Shown: positions 36,301 to 45,780 of the stretch, piece by piece
How the letters are laid out: every line of letters starts with the position of its first letter
How positions within the stretch are numbered: the first letter of the stretch is position 1
Source: Manduca sexta
Taxonomy: Eukaryota > Arthropoda > Insecta > Lepidoptera > Sphingidae
DNA length: 64,000 nt
Direction of reading: 5' to 3'
Assembly: GCF_014839805.1 (NCBI RefSeq)
Contig: NC_051128.1
Location: 13,902,466-13,966,465, forward strand
Made by a program: the position numbers and the translations under genes
The notes under the pieces: generated by a model
What the model saw: only the letters and a program-made list of their open reading frames with translations
The model's database searches: none
What the model was told of the DNA's origin: nothing

Positions 36301-36601
36301 AATTTAATAAACTATCTAGCTCAGCTAAAACTCAATAATAAAAATTGATGAAAAATATAAACTGTGCAGACTTCTTTCGAGAACTTCGGATAATTTTAGT
36401 GCTATTGTTTCATTATTGTTGACATTTTTATGATCCCTAAGCTTTGCTATATCATCTCTATTATTATCTTTTAAAGAACCATGGATCGAGGTATTATCGT
36501 AATAGAATTTCAGCCAATATTCAAACTTATTTGTATTTCAAAAGCATTCTATGGATTTGAAAAAAAAAACAATGGTTTAAAAAGTTTTTATCTTTTTCCA
36601 G
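33376..36601. other. Upstream of Ig gene exons; no exon found
   Basis: The Ig receptor gene must continue upstream of 36602 (signal peptide and first half of Ig1 are missing), so this is probably intron. I found no open stretch with a signal peptide or a C...W Ig half-domain. Everything here is AT-rich with short frames. Confidence 0.45.
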
Positions 36602-36751
36602 CCAGTGGGTATCTACCATGGCAAGTACGAGTGGGCAAACGAGAACAGTCCAGTTGGCGGTGACTGTTCATTATGGGTGCGTGCTGCGACGCTACAACTT
36701 GATGATGGACAATGGCAGTGCCAGGTTACAGCTAGCAACTATGATGTGCAA
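36602..36751 (+). CDS. Ig receptor exon: end of Ig1 (V-type)
   Basis: 50 codons, phase 0 at the donor (caa|gtaagt). It contains 'DCSLWVRAATLQLDDGQWQC', the F-strand signature of a V-type Ig domain. The partner cysteine is upstream. A second acceptor AG four bases downstream (36604-36605) leaves the exact start and entering phase uncertain. Confidence 0.85.
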
Positions 36752-39700
36752 GTAAGTAATTATATTAGAGTCTGTGGAGCCCATTCTGCATACATCAGGA
36801 TGTCAATAGCTAAAACAATTTAACATTTTGTATAATTGTAAAATTAAGGAAGTTATTGTAACTTTGACGGATATATTGTAACGTTTCGGGCAATCAACAC
36901 GTCAGTCCCTTCCGTAGCCATGAAAGCTGCAAAGGCTATGTAACGTGGAAAGAAATTTATAATATAAAAATTACGATAAGATATTGTACTACTCTATAGA
37001 AGTGTGATGCTTCACATCACATATCGATAGACGTTTTCATCATCTCCCAATATTTCTTGGGAATCTGTTAGTGGTGATACCGCCTCTCAGTTTCTGACTT
37101 CTAGAAAGCTTATATATAAGTGTGGTATTGTATGACTGTTATGAACACACCGATATCACTAGATTTAATATATTAAAATTGAGTTCGATTACGAATAGAT
37201 TATAAAACGATTTTTATAAACATTCGACGGCTCGTCTATTCTGAATAAAAGCAATATCATTTTTAATAAATCTATTATGTATTGTCTTACGAACTGGAAC
37301 AAAAATGGCACATACAAAATTTATCGTGAAACACTGACGACTCCGATGGGACGTAAACTCATTTATGGAATAGGTTTAAAAAATTGCGTGCATACTTATA
37401 CTTAAATTTCATATAGGGCAATTACGTTAGAGTTTGATTAGTTAACAAAATAACTTTGCAAAGAAGATTAAATCAAGAATTAATACAATATCTAGCATAT
37501 CGTCATGGTCTGTTGTTGTATTAGGTTCGAAGTGTGACTCCTCGGATTCTATCCCAAGTCAGGTAAAGTGACATTGGGTTTTTTTGCCCAGTATCAGCAT
37601 ATACAGAGTCGAGTCAAGTAAAAGTGGATGGTAAAGGTGAACAGACTCGCACCCTATGGTACCTGACATAAGTAACTAAACGTGATCATAATACTCCTGT
37701 GTTGACCCTTAAAAAGAGAAAAGGCTAGTTGTTATGTGCGTAAAAAAATAAAGTACGTTATTTTAATTGTTTTGTTATACTATAGGCAACTAGCATATTT
37801 TAAATTTACTGATTTCGACATAAATATCGAGATAAAAGTAAATATTGGCTTTTAAGCGAAAATCATTAAATGTCCTATCAAAGCCACGTAATCGTTAATG
37901 GAGATCAAATGTCGATATAAAAACTAATTAGTCAATTAAGTATAAGAGTGATCCTGTATTTTTATACAATCTCGAATATCCAGCTATAATGCGATCCAAA
38001 AATTTTGAAATAGCGAGTTTTAGATCCGTTTATTTATAGCTAAAAATAATATCACTGTATTGGTCTATTCCTAGCCTAGTTGTTTTGAAAACCCTCAGGG
38101 TCTGGATTCGATTTTCAGAGGTTCCAAAAAAAATGTGCGTGAGATTTCGAGCAAAGTGAGAATGAACTAGTTATTTCTACCTCATATCTATAAAGAATGA
38201 GATTATATAAGTTCTGACATTTATATTTCTAAACTCCTCCATTCCAGGATGCCCTATCAAGCCCTCCAGCAGCTCTGGCCGTTCGTGTTCCTCCTCAATC
38301 CCCAAGGATCCTTTTCAACGGTTCCCACGTGATTCCAGGACAGAACATCACCGTACCAGCTGGATCGCGGGCTACCGTTGTCTGTGAAGCCAGATACGGG
38401 AACCCACCAGCTTATATAGAGTGGTATTTAGGTAAGTGAAGGATTTAGTTTAAGATTAAGACGGAATGTTAGAAACTTCACGAACTTTAAAGTAGCGGTG
38501 TTTGATATCGGAGTTATATTAAGTTTGATAATGTAAACCTTGGAGGTGCAAAGCAAAATAATGTATCCATACCTTATAAGACCTTCGCTTCTCTTTTTAT
38601 AGAGCATTACATTTAAAAATAAAGCGTCGAAATCATTAAATGAACGTATGTTGTAAAATACATAACCTCATCAAATCTTCAAATATCTGTAGCAGTTTTT
38701 TTTGTTATCACCACATGCTGGAGTTGTCTACTAATCGCTTCTTCACCCAGCTAATTTTACCCACTTTCAGAAAAAGAACGCCTGACAGCATGGAGTCAGA
38801 CGAACGCGTCAGAAGTGGAACGGCCCCGTGTGTGGGCGGCGCGGTCGGTGCTGGAACTTGGTGCCACGAGATCAGCTCACGGCAGGCAACTGGCGTGCCG
38901 AGCTCACCACCCTTCATACCCGTCGCCTTATTACCGCGACTCTTACACCATGCTCGATGTTACTTGTAAGTTATAGCATTTTTGTTTATAATTGGTAGTT
39001 GATATCATTGGGGTTTTGTCGAAAATCCAATTTATGCTCAAAAATTTGCAGTGCATGAGCATTAATTTTGCTGTGTAGGGGTTTCTATCCGATGATCATT
39101 TACCAAATGGTTATACTAAACTATGTAAAAAGCTTTTCCTGCAAGACATTTAGGCCATCTATTTAAAAATTCTGATATTTCCTATGGAAACAAATTACCG
39201 GAAAGTAACCTTTGTGATAATCTAGCACATGGTCTATCCGTCTGCCAAATTAAATTCAAATCATTCAGCCGTTTCTGCGTTTACTTCTAACAAACATTCA
39301 AACATTATCACAAACATTCGCATTTATATTAGTGAGATGAGATATTTGTGTCATTTACAAACTATTTCAAGTTAATGCCAAGCAGTCTGTGCAAATTATA
39401 TTATAGACTTTTTGAAATTTACAACTTATCAGTGGCGAAAGGTGAAATTTTCCGAAAGAGAATCAGACATAACATACTATAAATACTTATATCCATAAAT
39501 GCGGCCTGCAAATCGTTCTGATAATAATTAAATTCTACAGAAATTTGATATAAAGGGAAGCCTGCATGAATCGGATTAAATGGACCCTTCGCCCCTGTTT
39601 ATATTTATCTTTCATCACTATTTCACAGATGCCCCAGCAGTGTCCATAGTGGGGGCTGATGCAAGTTCTCTAGCCAATCTAGAGGAGGGTTCCAGCGCCC

Positions 39701-42700
39701 TGACACTGGAGTGCAGGGCCGATGGGAACCCAAACCCTTACGTGTGGTGGACCCGAAACGGACAAGTCTTCGGCACTAATGGACCGAAGCTAATTCTGGC
39801 TCCCGTTGCTCGGAATCATTCAGGTGAGTAGAGGAACCAAATGGCCAGAAATAAATTAGGTGAAATGAGTTTTTCTAGATTTTTAAAACATTTCAATTAT
39901 ATTCAGAGGGACTTATTCCGTCTACGGGGCATACGGATTTTATCCGCCTATTAGGAATTACGGGCGTTCCAATCAAAAGAGAATTTTGATAGTACATAGG
40001 TAAAAGAGTTTGAAAATTCACAGCTATCAAAATCCCAGATCTAGCATAGATACGACAAATAGTCAATCATATTTGTTTTAATTACAGGCATCTACGGGTG
40101 TCAAGCAAGAAATTCAGTGGGGACATCGGATTCTGTCAAAATCGAAATTGACGTTAAGTGTAAGTATTATATTTGCAAAAATCTAAAATCTTAATTGTTT
40201 TTTTTTTTAACAAAATAGAGTTTTTTGATTATTTTATTTTTTTAGTCTCTTTTTGTTTTTTATTGGTAAAATCACCGATAAATAAATGATGGCAGCCATT
40301 ATATAAAAGAAGAAGCAGAAAATCTTAAATTACTACGTACAGAATATGCGTCAATGTGTCTTAGTATTGTTCCTACAGGCGAGAGATTTGCTCGTTTCAT
40401 TGTTAAATGTATTGTTGCAGATCCTCCAAGAGTAACGTGGGTTGGTCCCGATACAGTCGTCGAAGCCAATCTCTTCTCTCAAGTGACGCTGGAGTGCAAA
40501 GCTGAAGGAAACCCGCCGCCTTCATACCAGTGGTACCACGAGTAAGTAAAACCGAATTGCTAATGAACATATTTTAAATGTAATTTTATTTAAATTAAGA
40601 GCCAGATAAAATTCCAATATCATGAGGTACGGTATCATGATGCCCAGAAATGTATCGTCAAACCTTAAAGTCATAATGGTCAAAATGCTGACTGAATGGC
40701 TCAACATTGGCGGCAGTTGAAGTTTGTAGCATTGGAGAGATATTATATCCTGGCTACTTAGACCGAGTTTACTATAGCGCCATCTATTATCACACACATG
40801 CACTCATGCGTTTTACCCCAAAGGCGTAGGCAGAGATGCAACTGGTGTACCCACTTTCGGCAATGTGTGTTCCGTCCCATGCCTATCGTCATATCAGGTA
40901 CAGATTCCAGGTTCCTGGCTGATACTGAGTAGAAATACCATCCATCTATTATCAATAACATAGAACTGTTTAATTTCATACAAAATAAATGACAGCCAAA
41001 CCTAGGCTACTACTATTCAATATTCTGTGCTTAGAATACTTGACGATAGATGGCACTAATCGTTCATATTCAGTTAGTATACTATTATTCAATATTCTGT
41101 GCCTACCCACCTTGACGATAGATGTCACTAAACGTTCATAACCAGTTAGTACAAAACTATTTTTTTTACAGTCCCTCGCCATCAGCTCGTATCAACAACC
41201 TGCAGCAAGAAGGGTACCCGATATCGTCCACTCCACAACTGCAACTGCATAATGTCTCCTATAATCAACACGGACGGTACACTTGTGTCGCGATCAACGA
41301 AATCGGTCTTGAGGAGAGGTGAGCTTCTTGGGACATTTTTTTTTCTTACATTTGTTTGCCTGGAAAGGGCCGGGTTTATACCGACACCGGAGTTTTGGGT
41401 GAGGGTTCAGGCGTTCGCAACCCTAGAAAATTAAGCAACCATGTTGAGGGCAACCCACTAACGGGTTACAAACCTCAGGACAGTCATTTAGAGAAGATGA
41501 GATATCAACGATCAGGGTGATATTAACTACATTACCTATAAATATGGAGAATTCTTTTTTACTTTTTAATAACACATTCATTTATCAGCTAAGTATCTGT
41601 CTGAAGCAATAATTAGAATTTAGCGCCATCTATTGGATGATGATTAAATCACTTTGTTCCGAGCGAAATGGAAGCAGTCTTATTCTATTAACACATACTG
41701 CTACTAGTAGTAAACAGGTGGCTCTTGGAGGCTGCTTGCTTTGCTTGAATGAGATGTGAACATAAGCCAAAAATTAATGCATCAGCATCCAATTATGCTT
41801 TATATTTTCCCGAGATAAAAACTAGTCTATAACACTCCGAAGTAAGAAAATCAAAATCGATTTAGTAGTTTCTGACATTAGCGCGTTTATTACTCTTGAG
41901 TGTTTTAACCTACTATTTAACCCGGGAAAATGTAAAGATTTTATCCCGGAAAAACTTATTCACGCGGGCGGAACCGCGAGCAAAAGCTAGTATTGTATAA
42001 AATTAACGAAGAAAGTAATATTCGAATACTAAGTTTAAATATAATTTGAACAGAAGCCACCAGTCAGAAGCGGTGACGCTGAACGTGCTGGGCCCACCGG
42101 TGGGCGCGGAGACTGGCGCGGGCACGGCGCATGCGTGGAGCGGCGGCGAGGCGCGCCTGCACGCCACCGTGTGCGCCGACCCGCCGCCGCGCAAGGCCGC
42201 CTGGCTCTGGGGCAGTCTGCGGCTTGACGTGCCTTCGCAGATAGGTATGCCATCACACTAATGTTATACTTGTTCATAAATATACCTAGACTTATTTACC
42301 AGAAGATGCCTAGACTAAAAAAAATTCGACTAGCAGATTTGATAATTTTACCCATTTTAAAAATGTATAGCAAATAATAGAACCCTGTGAATGGGCACCA
42401 AGCAATTCCAGAATAGTCATAGACTATCCAACAAGTCACTAGGTATAAACATGTTTTTGGGCGAATCCAAAATGTAACATCTTATTATTAAAATCTAGTA
42501 TGTTTAGTGTACCTCTAGTGTATCAACTATAAACGTAGTGTCCTAGACGGTGGACAAAATTGTCCTCCTATCTAATTGGATATATCCTGTGTGACTTCTA
42601 GCTGTTATTCTTGTCAACCACAGCTCGTCAAAACTAACCTTATGATGAGTTTCATAAGCAATGAATAGGTACGTCTCTTTTACTAAGCAATTTATACACA

Positions 42701-44623
42701 GATACAGAGTAAACGTTTGACTGATTATTTAGCTTTATTCGATCCCTGTTCTCTTCCAATGTTCATAATCTTTGTCCTTCTAGTCCTTGGTAGATACATA
42801 GATACCGATCTAACACCTTGGATCTGTATATCATGTATATTTGTTCTCCAGGTCGATACCGCTCCGTGGAGCCGTCAGCTGATAATGGCTGTTACCGGTA
42901 CACGCTGCTCATCAGCAGCACCGGTACAGCAGACGCGAGGGTCTACGTGCTGCACGTGGAGAACGAGCGAGGGTTCTCTTCTCACGCCGTCTCTCTTACT
43001 GTTCATGGTCAGTATACACTTGCATAGCTTTTCTGTCAAATTATTTTGGCGCCGACATTTTGATTGCGTAGATTTTTCTTATATTATAAGTGTAGAAATC
43101 ATGTGGCAATAAGTTGTTATTTTGAGTTTGAGTCGAATCCAAGTTTCTTATCACTGAGGTAATAAGTAATATTCCTGCTTAATTAATATATAACATGCTT
43201 AACCAAAGATGATTCCGTTTTATTTCACGTATAGGTACATACGATATTTAAATTTGTCTTTGCTGCAACCATATTGTTATTAATTAACCCTTTTTCCTGA
43301 TTCAGTTTTTATGAGCACCATATTTAACCTTGCATGATGCCCCCCTGAGGCAATTCTTGTGCACTCGGTCTTCAGAACATTGCACGCTCATGCATGGGGG
43401 GAAATTTGTCGCGACCTTAGACACACAGTAAAGTGTATACCTCATGGTTGCCAATTCACAGTATGTCCTATAAGGGCTCGCGAACATTTCCAGGCCCTCT
43501 GCCCTCCACCTTAGAGGGTACCCCTTCCCACACTTCCTTCCCCAGGTATACCTTCCCAACTTTCCTTCAGGGCCCTACAGTCGACATGCAACGGGATTTC
43601 AGTATCTCATCCGCAAGTTCCCCTCGTTGTTGCATCATGTTCCACCTTGTTTTTGTACGTCTGATTAGTAGCCTATCCGCAGGTTCTCCCCGTTGTTGCC
43701 TTGCATTATATACCTTTTGTACGTCTGATAATGTTAATTAGCATGTATAACCGCTGGCTATTGTTTGTTCACGCAGATAATTTTTCGCTAACAGAGACTG
43801 CGCACGTGGCGCCGCTGATCGCGGCCGCGCTCGTCATCGCCGCGCTCCTCGTGCTCGTGTTCTGCCTCATCATCAGATGTAGGAGACGAAGGGGTGAGGC
43901 CAGTTATTTCTTAGATATAGATATAAGTATAAGTAGTAGTATAAGTAGATAGATATAAGTGCCCGCGCAGATGCCAACTTTTTTATAATAATTATACTAT
44001 GAATTTGCCGAATCAATTAACAGTATCGTAGTTATGTCTTGGGAAGAAGTTGACAGCGTTTGCGTTATGCCTTAATGCATCTATAATTTTATTGGTAATT
44101 ATTATTCTTATTTTTCATCTTTTGCAGAGAGCGTTGAATACAAGACTGATGATTTAGATAGGTAAGTGGTTATTTTTAAATATTTTTAGAAAATTATCTA
44201 ACTGTCTCAAAACTTTATTTCTTCTCTTTTTTTTTGTTTAGGAATTTAACATGAAATGCAAAAAAGATAGATAGGTTTATTAAATGTAAAGTCTATAAGA
44301 CGCCTGCCAAAATTTGCATAACAGAAGTTTGATAAGTCAAAAATGTAAGAACTCCAAATGAATAACACTTTTCTCATTGTTTTTGTAGCGAGAAGACAGT
44401 CCTACCGGCGGACGCAGTGTACACACCCCGGGAGCCGCGCGGTTCCCTGCAGCCAGGGCCGGGGCGAGGTAGCGTGGCGGGGGTCATGGGCCCCGTGCAC
44501 GTGCCCGCGCACACGCCGAGCCAGGCTCCGGGCGCGAGCGCGGGGCTCGCGTCGCGCTACTCGCCGGGCGCGCTGCAGGTGCGACGCGCCGCCGTCGTGC
44601 TGCAGCCCCCCACCACCGTGTGA
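36602..44623 (+). CDS. Immunoglobulin-superfamily transmembrane receptor (12 exons, 5'-incomplete)
   Basis: Exons: 36602-36751, 38248-38431, 38771-38965, 39629-39823, 40088-40159, 40421-40541, 41172-41318, 42054-42244, 42852-43007, 43777-43893, 44128-44161, 44389-44623. All junctions are GT...AG with matching phases and give 598 residues to TGA. Domains: second half of a V-type Ig1 (1-50, 'DDGQWQC'); Ig2 (about 52-177); Ig3 (178-265); Ig4 (266-364); degenerate Ig5 (365-471); transmembrane 482-503 followed by RCRRRR; a 95-residue Pro/Gly/Arg-rich tail ending PTTV, a class I PDZ-binding type C-terminus. It is a cell-surface adhesion or guidance receptor of the kirre/roughest, nephrin (sns/hibris) or sidestep type; I cannot choose between them by eye. 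The signal peptide and first half of Ig1 are missing upstream. Introns are short (227-1496 bases) and carry SINE, Helitron-like and other repeats. Late exons are strikingly GC-rich compared with the AT-rich introns. Confidence 0.88.
36765..36990 (+). repeat. Dispersed repeat family G copy in Ig gene intron 1
   Basis: It matches 56710-56890: 'gagcccattctgcatacatc', 'ttgtataattgtaaaat' and 'gtagccatgaaagctgcaaa'. It begins about 14 bases after the splice donor of the first recognised Ig exon. Confidence 0.6.
37505..37630 (+). repeat. SINE family A fragment in Ig gene intron 1
   Basis: 'gtgacattgggtttttttgc' then 'ccagtatcagcatatacaga' matches the body of the SINE at 17845. The head has decayed. 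Confidence 0.55.
38248..38431 (+). CDS. Ig receptor exon: linker and first half of Ig2
   Basis: It starts 'DALSSPPAALAVRVPP' after attccag and has the B-strand cysteine in 'VVCEARYG' and the C-strand tryptophan in 'IEWYL'. The donor ...ttag|gtaagt leaves phase 1. One potential N-glycosylation site (N-I-T). Confidence 0.9.
38771..38965 (+). CDS. Ig receptor exon: second half of Ig2
   Basis: After ctttcag. It encodes 'EKERLTAWSQTNASEVERPR' through 'LACRAHHPSYPSPYYRDSYT'. The cysteine in 'LACRA' pairs with that of the previous exon. The phase 1 donor (act t|gtaagt) rebuilds Y of 'VTYAP'. Confidence 0.9.
39629..39823 (+). CDS. Ig receptor exon: most of Ig3
   Basis: After ttcacag. It encodes 'APAVSIVGADASS' and 'LECRADGNPNPYVWW', a textbook I/C2-type Ig B and C strand. 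It ends at the 'NHSG' turn with donor g|gtgagt, phase 1. Confidence 0.92.
40088..40159 (+). CDS. Ig receptor exon: end of Ig3
   Basis: A short 72-base exon after attacag: 'IYGCQARNSVGTSDSVKIEI' supplies the F-strand cysteine and G strand. Donor aag t|gtaagt, phase 1. Confidence 0.9.
40421..40541 (+). CDS. Ig receptor exon: first half of Ig4
   Basis: After gttgcag. 'PPRVTWVGPDTVVEAN' and 'LECKAEGNPPPSYQWYH' give the B-strand cysteine and C-strand tryptophan. Donor cac ga|gtaagt, phase 2. The longer open frame to the left of 40421 is intron. Confidence 0.92.
40786..40940 (-). mobile_element. SINE family A copy in Ig gene intron 6
   Basis: Reverse orientation: 'gtgtgttccgtcccatgcct', 'aggcgtaggcagagatgcaa' and 'tggctgatactgagtagaaa' are complements of the 17845 copy. 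The tRNA-like head is absent. Confidence 0.7.
41008..41151. repeat. 72-bp tandem duplication in Ig gene intron 6
   Basis: Units 41008-41079 and 41080-41151 have the same length and abut exactly. Both contain 'ttcaatattctgtgc', 'cttgacgatagatg', 'cgttcat' and 'cagttagta'. They lie 20 bases before the acceptor of the exon at 41172. Confidence 0.85.
41172..41318 (+). CDS. Ig receptor exon: second half of Ig4
   Basis: After tttacag. 'LQLHNVSYNQHGRYTCVAIN' gives the F-strand Y-x-C. Donor gag ag|gtgagc, phase 2. One N-glycosylation sequon (N-V-S). Confidence 0.92.
41770..41990 (+). mobile_element. Helitron-like element 3' part in Ig gene intron 7
   Basis: 'tttagtagtttctgacatta' and 'gcgcg' in the middle and a classic end: 'cacgcgggcggaaccgcgag' then 'caaaagctag' followed by T at 41991. 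The left end is not clear. Confidence 0.6.
42054..42244 (+). CDS. Ig receptor exon: first half of Ig5 (GC-rich)
   Basis: After gaacag. 'HQSEAVTLNVLGPPVGAETG' closes Ig4; 'LHATVCADPPPRKAAWLWG' begins Ig5. Very GC-rich compared with flanking introns. Long minus-strand frames here are shadows. Donor ata g|gtatgc, phase 1. Confidence 0.88.
42852..43007 (+). CDS. Ig receptor exon: second half of Ig5
   Basis: After tctccag. 'GCYRYTLLISSTGTADARVY' then 'VLHVENERGFSSHAVSLTVH'. The usual F-strand Y-x-C is replaced by Y-V-L, while an extra cysteine sits earlier (NGCYRY). Donor cat g|gtcagt, phase 1. Confidence 0.88.
43490..43625 (-). repeat. Dispersed repeat family D fragment in Ig gene intron 9
   Basis: C/T-rich block similar to 2880-2990 ('cttcccaactttccttcagg', 'gggatttcagtatc'). 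Confidence 0.45.
43777..43893 (+). CDS. Ig receptor exon: transmembrane segment
   Basis: After cacgcag. An extracellular stub 'NFSLTETAHVAP' (sequon N-F-S), about 22 hydrophobic residues (Leu/Val/Ala/Ile) and a basic stop-transfer RCRRRR. Donor agg g|gtgagg, phase 1. Confidence 0.92.
44128..44161 (+). CDS. Ig receptor micro-exon (cytoplasmic)
   Basis: 34 bases after ttttgcag, encoding 'ESVEYKTDDLD', the membrane-proximal cytoplasmic stretch. Donor gat ag|gtaagt, phase 2. It is supported because it restores the frame between the TM exon and the last exon. It could be alternatively spliced. Confidence 0.8.
44389..44623 (+). CDS. Ig receptor last coding exon (cytoplasmic tail)
   Basis: After tttgtag. 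78 codons from 'SEKTVLPADAVYTPREPRG' to 'VLQPPTTV' and TGA at 44621-44623. Extremely GC-rich and proline/alanine/arginine-rich. The C-terminal T-T-V fits a class I PDZ ligand. The other open frame over this exon (44358-44636) is a shadow. Confidence 0.88.
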
Positions 44624-44862
44624 TGTGTGCGCGTGAGCACAGGTGTGAATGCACTCACTGCATGGCTTTATTTATTAAAATAATAACAAAGGATAAACGT
44701 CTTACCTAACTAATAATGTAGCAAAAAAATCTAAGGTAACATTGTATTTTAGGCCACTAACCAGTTTGAAACGAGTTTGAATTACTCTACACTGTACTTA
44801 CAAATAATTGTAAAAATAGACATTTTAAACAAAAGGGGTGTTCCTTTAACATTTTATTAAAA

Positions 44863-44891
44863 AATAAACGATGAATCGAACCCAAAATAAA
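44863..44891 (+). terminator. Candidate poly(A) signals of Ig receptor gene
   Basis: AATAAA at 44863-44868 and 44886-44891, about 240-270 bases after the stop codon. Transcript evidence would be needed to choose. Confidence 0.45.
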
Positions 44892-45193
44892 GTTACACGT
44901 AGTATACAATTAAAATGGGCCCCATTGCCCGAATTTAGTCATTTGCAAATACGCATCTGGAGTAATTTATTGATTTATTTATACAATAAGACGGGTTAAA
45001 TACTATTAAATATTTTAATGGTTTATACAATCGTCGAAAGGGAAGTCATAAAATTATTTAAAGATATTTTTCATACTCATAATTGGATATATTTCAATTT
45101 CGCGACAAGGACGGCCGTAACATTATCAAACGGCGTCTCATTTAGTTGTATTGAAAATTGGCTTCGTACTTCCTGAATGATCATGGCCTACGA

Positions 45194-45440
45194 CAGTGGT
45201 TCTCAAACTTTTTAAATGACGGAACCCTTTTGGGAAGCAAAATACTTGATGGAACCCTACAATAAAACAATTGTTTTTATAAGTGTATTTTTTATTAATC
45301 AGCATAATAAAAGTACTATGTAACAGTTACTAATTATTATTGAGAGAGGTGTTTTGATTTTTTTTCTAAATTCTTGCGGAACCCCGACAGAGGTATCACA
45401 GAACCCTAGGGTTCCGCGGAACACACTTAGAGTATAGCTG
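45194..45440. mobile_element. hAT-type MITE, 247 bp, with 8-bp target duplication
   Basis: It begins cagtggttctcaaac and ends ...gagtatagctg, imperfect inverted ends of the hAT type. It is flanked on both sides by the exact octamer gcctacga (45186-45193 and 45441-45448), the size expected of hAT transposition. Inside, 'ggaaccctac' and 'ggttccgcggaacac' are subterminal. There is no coding capacity. Confidence 0.88.
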
Positions 45441-45749
45441 GCCTACGAGATTTCCCGAAGACGTGTGGAACCGAAAAAACACGAATGACCATGAAATATC
45501 AAGGGTTTTAAATATCAGAGCTAATGATAGTTTTGGCAGGGCTAGCATTAACACGTTGGTTTCCTCTGGTTGACAGTTATAATTAAATAACTGCGGTTAT
45601 AATTAAACTTTTAGCGCGCATTACGTCAGCTAATGATAAAACTGGGTTCGTGTTTACGGCTTGAAGAACATATTTTTTGGAAGAAAGTAGATTAATTTTG
45701 GTTTATTTTTTTGATAATGACAAGTAAATAGGTACTTACTTAGTAGTAA

Positions 45750-45780
45750 TTTCGACATATAGTAGTACTATATGTCGAAA
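45750..45780. repeat. Perfect small hairpin (13-bp arms)
   Basis: Arms 45750-45762 and 45768-45780 (tttcgacatatag/ctatatgtcgaaa) around loop tagta. Confidence 0.75.

Noticed and set aside
38640..38969. 109-codon plus-strand frame
   Set aside because: A different frame over the Ig exon 38771-38965; the splice-consistent frame encodes the Ig2 half.
42003..42277. Two minus-strand frames rich in R, A and P
   Set aside because: Shadows of the GC-rich Ig exon at 42054-42244 on the plus strand.
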